A DNA stretch of 23,911 bases from Thermoplasmata archaeon (GTDB lineage: Archaea > Thermoplasmatota > Thermoplasmata > Thermoplasmatales > Thermoplasmataceae): the NCBI GenBank assembly GCA_021811525.1, contig JAJZOK010000107.1, positions 1-23,911 on the forward strand. The letters run 5' to 3'. Positions 16,701 to 22,559 of this stretch are shown piece after piece. Both the position numbers and the translations under genes were made by a program. The notes beneath the pieces are model-generated. The model had not been told where the DNA came from, searched no databases, and saw only the letters and a program-made list of their open reading frames with translations. The first letter of the stretch is position 1. Each line of letters starts with the position of its first letter.

Positions 16701-17277
16701 AATCGTATCAAAGGACCTGGAGGCCCTCATATCCGAAGTTGGGAACCTCAATTCCGAGAAGAGGGATCTGGAAGCCCTCACTGCCAAACTAAACGAACTG
16801 AAAACACGCGCATTCATGGAGATGTACCATGCCATCAATGACAACATGAAGATCATTTACAGGGAGATATCAGGGGGCGGAGAGGCACTTCTCGAGATGT
16901 CGGATGAAAGCGATCCGCTCAATTCCGAGGTGCATATCAGAGCAAGGCCAAAGGGTACAAACTTCTCGAAGATCGAAGCTTTGAGCGGTGGGGAAAAGAG
17001 CCTTACAGCGCTTTCTTTTATCCTGGCCGTGCAGAGAATAAACCCATCTCCAATTTATTATCTTGACGAAGTGGACATGTTCTTAGACGGATCCAATGCT
17101 GAGAGGGTGGGCAAGATGTTCAGGTCCAACTCCAACACATCCCAGGTGTTTGCAGTTTCATTGAGGAAAGCCATGCTCAAGTATGCCGACAATGTCATCG
17201 GGGTCACGAGCTTTGATCAGGAGAACACTGAGGTATTCGAGAAGTATGTGGGCAGTGACCAGGAGGCACTAACATGA
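13735..17277 (+). CDS. smc: Chromosome segregation ATPase SMC
   Basis: 1180 residues, full length for SMC. The N-terminal head has Walker A GPNGSGKSN (31-39). A long coiled coil runs to about 520; the hinge is at about 520-665 ('GIHGTIRELINFDDEF...', '...DGDIFEASGAITGGY', with conserved glycines). The returning coil runs to about 1060. The C-terminal head has the ABC signature LSGGEKSLTALS (from about 1083) and Walker B IYYLDEVDMFLD (about 1105-1116), followed by a D-loop region. SMC dimers with ScpA form a ring that compacts and separates chromosomes. Its stop overlaps the scpA start as ATGA, so the two subunits are coupled. Confidence 0.97.
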   Translation: MHLESLELDNFKSFGNRKKIMFKNGFTVISGPNGSGKSNIGDSLLFVLGTRSSKTVRADRLGDLVHKSSNEKKNRNYCSVTVTLDKDDNDAPEDQRKIVLKRELVADAEGYKSNYYLNGGRVRHTDVANLLDSLHIYLDSYSFVLQGDINNIVKMTGFERRKLLESISGIESFDTQIGKAKVEIDAINENLSRLEILTEETRKRRDQLEVEKKSAERYLELTDRLANLRKTLLNLEIEGLGREQRSYTDNLDKLELEITSIKSSITELEGKLEEKKAREAELKHKLEVSGNSQLNEIREQIDGKRVRIAELGVSIENAKDRAAELKEELEQGVDTIKKSRKKIEWLESNRNENGQTLDKIRKDIQEKANELRILKDKSSKSNTQILERQEKIRAKDLEIRNIGSEISAIQDSKQVKTSERSQIISQLGSTEERKKDLEFNIRDALWRLKDIEKEVGGNKRSYEDLNARYYKLKNRLDDLRKRKDQIQQELNRLGREHAQLQATTATKSGIQNRALTTVMNARNRNSISGIHGTIRELINFDDEFRSAIEASAGSRLNSVVVEDDEVAEECLELLKAEKAGKLTFLPINKVLPGRPRGKAITVHQSEGSRGYVFEKVSFDQKYQGIIWYAFQDTVIVQDVKTARRYMVGVRLVTMDGDIFEASGAITGGYMDKTRSAADIEQKMGKLSTEMRELSLELEGLDSEINALESEFETVSQQLRETSRDEGSRQTELQQYRKISEEGKGQIDQFNAIIEKLTQDLKTSEEDIRHIELEIKELQDKSEAIDSEKTRLFEEIRELSPKYAERESALEENISGLREKETEFSSELSRINADIDNLNERIQELEAKSSEITSDISKLQEQKKSSEIEVKVENGELSKLRAVEAEISEKSREIVEALNNNENEMRKTEERIEINNSNISAKREIILSLQIKIENIESKIGEVRLEMEAVGGKVLEDRKSSPEIKREIEGCSISIAELGPVNQRAIEDYGIVSKDLEALISEVGNLNSEKRDLEALTAKLNELKTRAFMEMYHAINDNMKIIYREISGGGEALLEMSDESDPLNSEVHIRARPKGTNFSKIEALSGGEKSLTALSFILAVQRINPSPIYYLDEVDMFLDGSNAERVGKMFRSNSNTSQVFAVSLRKAMLKYADNVIGVTSFDQENTEVFEKYVGSDQEALT

Positions 17278-18047
17278 ACCAGGCAGAGGTAATGCAGAGC
17301 CTGGTCGTGCAGGGCACCCTGCTTGAGAGTGACACAAAGTACTATGTTGAACTCCTGAACCAGGATGTCTCCACAGTGGAATACAAGGACCCGGTGGAAA
17401 GGACAGTAGCATCAGTATTCAAGATGTGCCTTGATGGTTCCATTGATCCCTGGGACATTGATCTCAAAGCCTTTGCAAAAGTTTTCTCAGAGATAGTGGA
17501 TGAGAACTTCAGGGATTTTGGCGCGGCCGGATACCTCATATACCAGGCATGGAAGATACTTAATGTCAAGGCCGTAAATTCACTTCAGAAGAGGCTTGTA
17601 TTTGAAAATGGAGAAGATAATGGGGACTTCCCCGATGAAATTGAACAATTCTACGAACCCATTGAACTTTCAGTGAAGGAGCCTGTGAAACATCAGGAGA
17701 AGCGCAAGGTTTTCCTGGTAGAGCTGCTGGACGCCATGCGCGATGCCTACCGTGTTGCACCCCACCATGGGCAGAAGAAGGAAATCCTCAGAGTCGAGCA
17801 CACCGAAACAACCATAGAAGAGATTGTTTCAGGCATGCATGCTGAGGAACCCGAGGAGGAAATAAACCATGTTTACCAGACACTTGTACAGCATGGAATA
17901 GAAGGCTTCCTGGAGGAGTTGTGGAACCTCTCCGACCTCAGCAGGGGCTCATTTTTCGTGTACTGCATGTTCCTCATGAGGGAGAAAAAAATCCGCCTTT
18001 ATCAGGAAGTACCCTATGGAGTAATCCGCATTGAAAAGCCGGAATAA
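17274..18047 (+). CDS. scpA: Segregation and condensation protein ScpA (kleisin)
   Basis: 257 residues; ATG 17274 overlaps the smc stop by 4 bp. The N-terminal domain has the kleisin pattern for the SMC neck ('DPVERTVASVFKMCLDGSIDPWDIDLKAFAKVFSEIVDENF...AAGYLIYQAWKILNVKAVNSL'). A charged linker follows (about 120-165), then a C-terminal winged helix ('IEGFLEELWNLSDLSRGSFFVYCMFLMREKKIRLYQEVPYGVIRI') that binds the SMC cap. No scpB is seen nearby. The downstream nuclease gene starts inside its last codons. Confidence 0.92.
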   Translation: MNQAEVMQSLVVQGTLLESDTKYYVELLNQDVSTVEYKDPVERTVASVFKMCLDGSIDPWDIDLKAFAKVFSEIVDENFRDFGAAGYLIYQAWKILNVKAVNSLQKRLVFENGEDNGDFPDEIEQFYEPIELSVKEPVKHQEKRKVFLVELLDAMRDAYRVAPHHGQKKEILRVEHTETTIEEIVSGMHAEEPEEEINHVYQTLVQHGIEGFLEELWNLSDLSRGSFFVYCMFLMREKKIRLYQEVPYGVIRIEKPE

Positions 18048-18291
18048 TTCTTCTTCAGATCAGGAATTCATAAGCGCTTCTGAAATCTCAAAATACGTTT
18101 TCTGCAATGTTTCGTGGTACCTTGACAAAGCGGGTGCCCCAAGAAATCCGGGAGCGGGGGTCAGGATGCAGAGAGGCGTCCAGTCACACTCTTCCCTTAA
18201 GAAAAGGCACAGGACCACTCAAATAGCGACATATGCTGTAATTCTGGTTGCTCTTGTAATATCCGGATATATTTTCGTATCACTTTACTGA
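18031..18291 (+). CDS. Cas4-like nuclease, N-terminal half with membrane anchor
   Basis: 86 residues. TTG 18031 overlaps scpA by 17 bp and has GGAG nine bases upstream; no other standard start precedes the conserved part. Residues 13-31 'FISASEISKYVFCNVSWYL' match the start of Cas4/RecB-like PD-(D/E)XK nucleases, where the Cys (Cys25) is the first Fe-S ligand. His53 in 'RGVQSHSSL' fits the family's histidine motif. A basic KKRHR then leads into one transmembrane helix (about 64-85) at the very C-terminus. The remaining catalytic motifs and three more cysteines are in the next gene, 1 nt away in another frame. This is either one subunit of a two-chain enzyme or the front half of a frameshifted gene. 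Confidence 0.7.
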   Translation: MKSRNNSSSDQEFISASEISKYVFCNVSWYLDKAGAPRNPGAGVRMQRGVQSHSSLKKRHRTTQIATYAVILVALVISGYIFVSLY

Positions 18292-18292
18292 T

Positions 18293-18814
18293 ATGTCTAC
18301 CTTCTGGCTTGTTTTGCTACTCCTGATTCTTCTCGTGCTTCTATACGCGGGCGGAAAGCTGAGGAAAAAGGAAAAAAGCTATGCCATACCAAAGGGGAAG
18401 GAAGTGTATGAGGACCTCGAGACGAAGGGCAAAATATTGCGCTCATACAGGTATGGTCTTTCAGGAAAGCCTGATATGATAAAGAGGAAGGGCAACATGC
18501 TCATCCCGTATGAATATAAGACAACCGACGCGAACATCCCAAGGGATGGCCACATTTACCAGATGGTTGCTTACTTCATCATTCTTGCAGATCTTTACCC
18601 ACACCTGGAAATCCCGTACGGGGTGCTGAAATACAAGAATCAGGCGTTCAGAGTAGACAATATTCCGGAAAACAGGAACAGGCTTCTTAGAATAATGGAT
18701 GAGATGCGTTCAACCCGCATGGAACCGGAAAGAAACCACAGTAATTCAGGCAGGTGCTTCAAGTGTTCATACAATGAAGTTTGCCAGCAAAAATTAATTA
18801 GTTCCAAACAATAG
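18293..18814 (+). CDS. Cas4-like PD-(D/E)XK nuclease core, membrane-anchored
   Basis: 173 residues. A transmembrane helix at the N-terminus (about 4-20) is followed by the basic KLRKKEK, so the rest is cytoplasmic. The nuclease core has Asp61 in GKPD, Glu74-x-Lys76 in YEYKT, and a Q-x3-Y motif at Gln90/Tyr94 (YQMVAY), the RecB-family signature. Cys155, Cys158 and Cys164 in 'RCFKCSYNEVCQQ' are the C-terminal Fe-S trio of Cas4-type enzymes; the fourth ligand would be Cys25 of the preceding protein. Such enzymes cut or resect DNA ends. No cas genes or repeats are nearby, so a CRISPR role is unlikely; the smc-scpA operon suggests chromosome maintenance. tyrS starts 12 nt downstream. Confidence 0.75.
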   Translation: MSTFWLVLLLLILLVLLYAGGKLRKKEKSYAIPKGKEVYEDLETKGKILRSYRYGLSGKPDMIKRKGNMLIPYEYKTTDANIPRDGHIYQMVAYFIILADLYPHLEIPYGVLKYKNQAFRVDNIPENRNRLLRIMDEMRSTRMEPERNHSNSGRCFKCSYNEVCQQKLISSKQ

Positions 18815-18826
18815 CCGAACCTCTAT

Positions 18827-19813
18827 ATGCCGCTATTGGAAGCCCTTTCAAGAAACATGGAGGAAGTTGTTACCCCCGATGAAATCAAAGCTCTCAAGAG
18901 CACCGGCGTGAAGGCATATTTTGGCATAGAGCCCTCTGGGTTGCCTCACATTGCCACTGGTTTCCTCTGGGCAAAAAAAATGACTGAAGTCTATAACCAG
19001 GGCATTGAAACAATTGTATTTCTCGCTGACTGGCACGCGATGATAAATGACAAGCTCGACGGAGACCTTGAAAAGATAAGGCAGAGTGGTGAAACCATAC
19101 TGAAGACCATGAAGGCATTCGGCCTGCCGGACGGAGTCAAGTTTGTATGGGCAAAAGATCTCGTTGCTGATTCTGATTACTGGAAGTTGCTCCTGCAGGT
19201 GGCCAAGAACTCAAACCTTTCAAGGATCACAAGGGCACTCCCTATAATGGGGAGAAGCGAAGAGGACGCCGAGAAGGATTTCAGCAAATTCATATACCCT
19301 CTTATGCAGGTAACTGACATATTCTACATGGATCTGGATATCGCCTTTGGAGGTATGGATCAGAGACATGCGCACATGCTTGCCAGAGACATCGCTGAAA
19401 AGATGGGCAAGAAAAAAGTGATCTCAATTCATGGGCCTTTGCTGGGCAGCCTCAAGGGATCCGGCAGAATGGACACTTTCAAGAAGATGTCCAAGAGTGA
19501 TCCGGATTCGGCCATTTTTATATCCGATTCAAGGGAAGATGTAAACCGCAAGCTCAAAGGCGCGTTCTGCCCAATAGGGCAGGTCGAAGGGAACCCCGTC
19601 ATGGATTTGTTCAAGCATGTGGTCTTTCCTTACATAAGCCATGATATCACTATACACCGCCCCCCAAGCAAGGGCGGGGAGCTTCAGGTAAGGACTTTTG
19701 AAGAACTTCAGGCGAGGTTCCTCAAGAATGAGATACACCCCATGGACCTGAAAGCAGCGGCGGCTGACTCTTTGAATGAAATGATTGAACCTGGCAGGGC
19801 AGTCTTCAGGTAA
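18827..19813 (+). CDS. tyrS: Tyrosyl-tRNA synthetase, archaeal type
   Basis: 328 residues, the compact archaeal form without the bacterial S4 domain. 'AYFGIEPSG' (Tyr31), 'IYPLMQVTDIFY' and 'GGMDQRHAHMLAR' line the tyrosine pocket as in Methanocaldococcus TyrRS and separate it from TrpRS. The class I HIGH motif reads HIAT (41-44), with Ala in place of Gly as in eukaryotic cytosolic TyrRS (HVAY). KMSKS is intact at 220-224. 'HPMDLK' near residue 304 keeps the Asp that recognises the anticodon in the archaeal enzyme. It is the last gene of the run that begins with smc, and may also have its own promoter (an A/T tract near 18791-18801). It converges on the AbrB-type gene with a 4-nt gap. Confidence 0.93.
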   Translation: MPLLEALSRNMEEVVTPDEIKALKSTGVKAYFGIEPSGLPHIATGFLWAKKMTEVYNQGIETIVFLADWHAMINDKLDGDLEKIRQSGETILKTMKAFGLPDGVKFVWAKDLVADSDYWKLLLQVAKNSNLSRITRALPIMGRSEEDAEKDFSKFIYPLMQVTDIFYMDLDIAFGGMDQRHAHMLARDIAEKMGKKKVISIHGPLLGSLKGSGRMDTFKKMSKSDPDSAIFISDSREDVNRKLKGAFCPIGQVEGNPVMDLFKHVVFPYISHDITIHRPPSKGGELQVRTFEELQARFLKNEIHPMDLKAAAADSLNEMIEPGRAVFR

Positions 19814-19817
19814 CCTT

Positions 19818-19967
19818 TTATTTCATCTTTTCCAGAACGACATTCTCACCATCAAAATAGTACCCCAGAATATCTTCCGGATTAATTCCCAGTCTTTCAG
19901 AGACTCTTCTTGGGAGTGTAATTCTAAGTGAACTGCCCCTTTTCGAAACGTGTGATACATCAAGCAA
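19818..19967 (-). CDS. Small AbrB/SpoVT-type DNA-binding protein
   Basis: A short minus-strand frame of 49 residues from TTG 19967 that reads as one AbrB-type swapped-hairpin domain: 'LDVSHVSKRGSSLRITLPRR', 'VSERLGINPEDILGYYFDG', 'ENVVLEKMK'. These proteins are dimeric regulators or antitoxin-like DNA binders. Similar residues (TTEKTKI) continue upstream to 19988 with no ATG, GTG or TTG. A TATA box (20011-20018) is centred 26.5 nt before 19988, exactly where other genes here have their leaderless start, but the codon there is ACG. So the start is either TTG 19967, non-AUG initiation at ACG, or a lost start. It lies downstream of fen1 and tail-to-tail with tyrS. No toxin gene is adjacent. Confidence 0.65.
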   Translation of the reverse strand: MLDVSHVSKRGSSLRITLPRRVSERLGINPEDILGYYFDGENVVLEKMK

Positions 19968-20010
19968 AATCTTAGTTTTCTCAGTCGTACAGAATGTATC
20001 CCCATTAAGG

Positions 20011-20018
20011 TATATAAA
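20011..20018 (-). promoter_or_regulatory. TATA box of the AbrB-type gene
   Basis: Minus-strand TTTATATA, the same core as in front of grpE. It predicts a transcript start at about 19988. Confidence 0.5.
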
Positions 20019-20034
20019 CTAATTGCATCATTTT

Positions 20035-20053
20035 AAGTTGTTTGCAACAATTC
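20035..20053 (-). terminator. Hairpin downstream of fen1
   Basis: TTGTT / AACAA with flanking A-T and G-T pairs forms a 7-bp stem around TGC in the A/T-rich spacer between fen1 and the AbrB-type gene. A weak candidate for the end of the radB-fen1 transcript. Nothing else is recognised in 20022-20125. Confidence 0.25.
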
Positions 20054-20125
20054 TAATGATGAATTAATTCTTATAATTCCAGTTGTGGTTATAATAGTAA
20101 TTAGGTAAAATGTTCAATTTGGTAA

Positions 20126-21145
20126 CTAGAAAAAAGAGTCAAGGCTCTTCTGCGATTGCTTCTGCTGCAGTTCCTGCAGCGTTCCTATATAGTTCTCTAT
20201 TCTGTTGGGCGCAAAACCATGTTCGTTGCAGAGGAACTCCACTATCTTCGAAGGGTCCGGTTTCTGCATCTGGACATCTGTGTATTCACTGTATGGCGGA
20301 TTCCTGAAAAGGTCTAGGATCTGTTCCAGGTTATCTATGCTCGCCTCTTTGGCCTTCAGTGCGCCGTAAATGTCACCGTGTTTTCGAATGAGATTCAGGG
20401 CAGTCTTTGCGCCAACTTTGTATAAACCCCGGTTGAAATCTGTGCCCACAAGTATCCCAATATGGATAAGCTGTTCATGTGTGATCTGAAGTTTCTCGAG
20501 ATTCTCTCCTAGATCCATGTACTCTGGAACCACGTTAATGTACATGTTTCTCCCTGGCACCTTCCTCCTCCCGAAAAACGTGAAATTCCTGAAGACTCTC
20601 TTTGCGCCAAACATGAGGCAGTCATAGTCCTGGGACACAACGCCATCCACTATACCATGTTTTGACATCAATGAAGCCTGTGCCTCTCCTTCTGACGGGG
20701 CAACTAGATTGGGGACGCCCATGTAGTCCAGAAGGGTGCGTGCCTCATTCACCATATCCCGTGTAAGGTGGCTGGTACGTGCAGAGAGTGACCTCACTCT
20801 TTCCTCATCTCCAGCAGCTCTGGCTTCCTCAAGTTCCAGCTTGGCTTTCTCCTTCATTAGAACTCTTGCCTCTATGGTCCTGTTCTTTAGCTCTGACGGT
20901 TTGCCATCAAATACGTATACGGGCTTGATTCCAGCTTCAATCATGTTGATAGTCCTGTAGAAAATTCCAGAGAGGTGGGAAGTTACCCTGCCCATAGAAT
21001 CCATAAGGGGAGTGCCGTCAGGTTGCCTGATGCTGCTCAAAAACTGGTAAAGTATGTTATAGCCGTCTATGCTGAGAGTCAGACCACTCTGTTCCTTCAG
21101 GGAAGTCTGGTGCTTCACTAGTATTCCGGAAATATCTACACCCAT
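20126..21145 (-). CDS. fen: Flap endonuclease 1 (FEN1/XPG family)
   Basis: 339 residues from ATG 21145. A GTG at 21154 overlaps the radB stop, but family members begin M-G-V-D, and GTGAT serves as ribosome-binding site for the ATG. The XPG N and I domains carry the metal ligands: Asp27 in SIDGYN, Asp in YVFDGKP, two Glu in PSEGEAQAS, two Asp in SQDYDCLMFGA, and Asp in LVGTDFNRG of the helix-hairpin-helix part. The C-terminus QKSLDSFF is a PCNA-interacting peptide. It removes 5' flaps during Okazaki fragment maturation and repair. It forms an operon with radB, a recombination protein. Confidence 0.95.
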   Translation of the reverse strand: MGVDISGILVKHQTSLKEQSGLTLSIDGYNILYQFLSSIRQPDGTPLMDSMGRVTSHLSGIFYRTINMIEAGIKPVYVFDGKPSELKNRTIEARVLMKEKAKLELEEARAAGDEERVRSLSARTSHLTRDMVNEARTLLDYMGVPNLVAPSEGEAQASLMSKHGIVDGVVSQDYDCLMFGAKRVFRNFTFFGRRKVPGRNMYINVVPEYMDLGENLEKLQITHEQLIHIGILVGTDFNRGLYKVGAKTALNLIRKHGDIYGALKAKEASIDNLEQILDLFRNPPYSEYTDVQMQKPDPSKIVEFLCNEHGFAPNRIENYIGTLQELQQKQSQKSLDSFF

Positions 21146-21150
21146 ATGTA

Positions 21151-21846
21151 TCACTCACATGACAGGCCGTACTCTGTGATCTTGAATTCTCTTGAGGATC
21201 CTTCCTTAATTGACCTGTGCTTTACAACCACTAACCTTCTCTTTCCGTCCTTGGTTTTTTCTACTCTGTAGATTGCTTTCATCACATGGTCGATTACATA
21301 GCCTCCGAAAGGATGCAAATTTCCGGAGTCAGGACTCTGATATATCTGGTTGGTCAACAGGACAGGAACCCTGAACTTCAGGGCAGAAGCAGCCAGGCTG
21401 CTCAGTTCCTTCTGGAAACCTGCAGCACGGGTTGCTGCATCGCCAGACGCCTCAAGGCGGAAATATTCAGTAAATGAGTCCATGATGATGAGCCTGACTT
21501 TCCTTGTCTTCTCTAAAATCTTCGGTACCCTTAGAATTGCAAGATCCTGGTCTTCCAGGGACGATACCCTGTAAAGGACAAGACCATCTGCCATAGAACT
21601 GTCTCCACCTGAAATCTGGAGAAAACGTTCCACGGAAAAGCCTTCTGTATCAAGATAAAGGACCTGCCCCCCTTCCCTTATGGTGGAAATTGCAAATTGC
21701 ATGCTGATGTTTGTCTTGCCAGCACCGCCCTCTCCGTATATTTCTGTAATAACCTCTGATTCAAGGCCGCCGCCTGTTAGTTCATCCAGGCAGCTGATTC
21801 CAATGGGAATCTTACCGGGCAGAGAGGTCAGATCAACTTTCTCCAT
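21151..21846 (-). CDS. radB: DNA repair and recombination protein RadB
   Basis: 231 residues: the RecA/RadA ATPase core without the N-terminal helix-hairpin-helix domain of RadA, which defines RadB. Walker A is GEGGAGKT (38-45), Walker B is 'VRLIIMDSF', and 'VPVLLTNQIYQ' is the sensor segment. RadB is a euryarchaeal RadA paralogue that helps homologous recombination. A minus-strand TATA box 26.5 nt before the ATG indicates a leaderless mRNA. Its stop codon lies within the fen1 translation-initiation region (GTGA). Confidence 0.94.
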   Translation of the reverse strand: MEKVDLTSLPGKIPIGISCLDELTGGGLESEVITEIYGEGGAGKTNISMQFAISTIREGGQVLYLDTEGFSVERFLQISGGDSSMADGLVLYRVSSLEDQDLAILRVPKILEKTRKVRLIIMDSFTEYFRLEASGDAATRAAGFQKELSSLAASALKFRVPVLLTNQIYQSPDSGNLHPFGGYVIDHVMKAIYRVEKTKDGKRRLVVVKHRSIKEGSSREFKITEYGLSCE

Positions 21847-21868
21847 CTACCACTAAATTGACTGCATG

Positions 21869-21876
21869 TTATAAAT
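21869..21876 (-). promoter_or_regulatory. TATA box of radB-fen1
   Basis: Minus-strand ATTTATAA centred 26.5 nt before the radB ATG at 21846; leaderless spacing. Confidence 0.6.
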
Positions 21877-21896
21877 AATACTATGCCGGAAGCGCT

Positions 21897-22553
21897 TTAC
21901 TGCTTTTGAATCTGCTCCAGAACAAGCCTCAAATCATTTCCTGTCAGCGTTACTGTAGCATTCTTTGTCATGGAATGTTCATGGGGATTGAAGGCGATTG
22001 AATATCCGGAATGCCTGAAGAGAGCCACATCCTGAAGTGTGTCTCCTACACTGAATGTCTCGTCCTCTGAGACCCCCATGCGCTTTTGGAGGTCCTGAAG
22101 TATCAGGTCCTTTCTTTTGGGGTCCACCATCACAGTGCCATCCGGAACGATTTCGCCGTTTCCATTGGTTTTGATCAGGTTTGCGTGTATTTCAGTAAAC
22201 TCTCCTATTTTTCCGATTCTTTCAGCAAGCCAGTATATTCCCCCAGAAATGATGGCAGTTTCAATCCCGTCTTTTCTCAGTGAGGACATAGTTTCGGATA
22301 TGCCGGCTCTCAAGGGGACCTTTCCAAGGATATCAATTATTAAATTTGAAGGAACGGAGCCCATTTTCTTGATCCAGAGCTCTACGTCGCTCCTGAGAAA
22401 TTCCATGTAAGTCAGGTCACCTTTCCTGTATAGAGATAGGTTATTCTGATTGTCCACGCCAAGCTCTCTGTGGACAAATTCCCAACTGCTAGGCGTCTGT
22501 GTAAGGACTCCGTCCATATCGAATACTGCCAGTTTGAAGTTTGTTTTTCCCAT
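21897..22553 (-). CDS. HAD-superfamily phosphatase, SerB-like
   Basis: 218 residues with all HAD motifs: nucleophile Asp12 and acid/base Asp14 in VFDMDGVLT; Ser103 in IISGG; a Lys at 146 or 148 in DPKRKD; Asp171 and Asp175 in VGDTLQDVALF. A helical cap lies between motifs I and II (about 20-85). The overall plan is that of archaeal phosphoserine phosphatase, but motif I is DMDGV rather than the DFDST usual in SerB, so the substrate could be another small phosphate ester. It starts 6 nt after the proS stop and is probably read from the proS transcript. Confidence 0.8.
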   Translation of the reverse strand: MGKTNFKLAVFDMDGVLTQTPSSWEFVHRELGVDNQNNLSLYRKGDLTYMEFLRSDVELWIKKMGSVPSNLIIDILGKVPLRAGISETMSSLRKDGIETAIISGGIYWLAERIGKIGEFTEIHANLIKTNGNGEIVPDGTVMVDPKRKDLILQDLQKRMGVSEDETFSVGDTLQDVALFRHSGYSIAFNPHEHSMTKNATVTLTGNDLRLVLEQIQKQ

Positions 22554-22559
22554 TTCTGC

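Noticed and set aside
18031..18814. CRISPR adaptation nuclease Cas4
   Set aside because: No cas1/cas2 or repeat array is present in the window, and the membrane helices and smc operon context do not fit CRISPR adaptation.
18827..19813. Tryptophanyl-tRNA synthetase
   Set aside because: The pocket residues (Tyr31, MQVTD, GGMDQR) and HPMDLK match archaeal TyrRS.
19823..20005. 60-codon minus-strand frame starting at ATG 20005
   Set aside because: The neighbouring frame encodes a clear AbrB-type domain over the same bases, so this one is a shadow.
20110..20307. Plus-strand frame opposite the end of fen1
   Set aside because: Antisense shadow of a well-supported gene, with no independent evidence.
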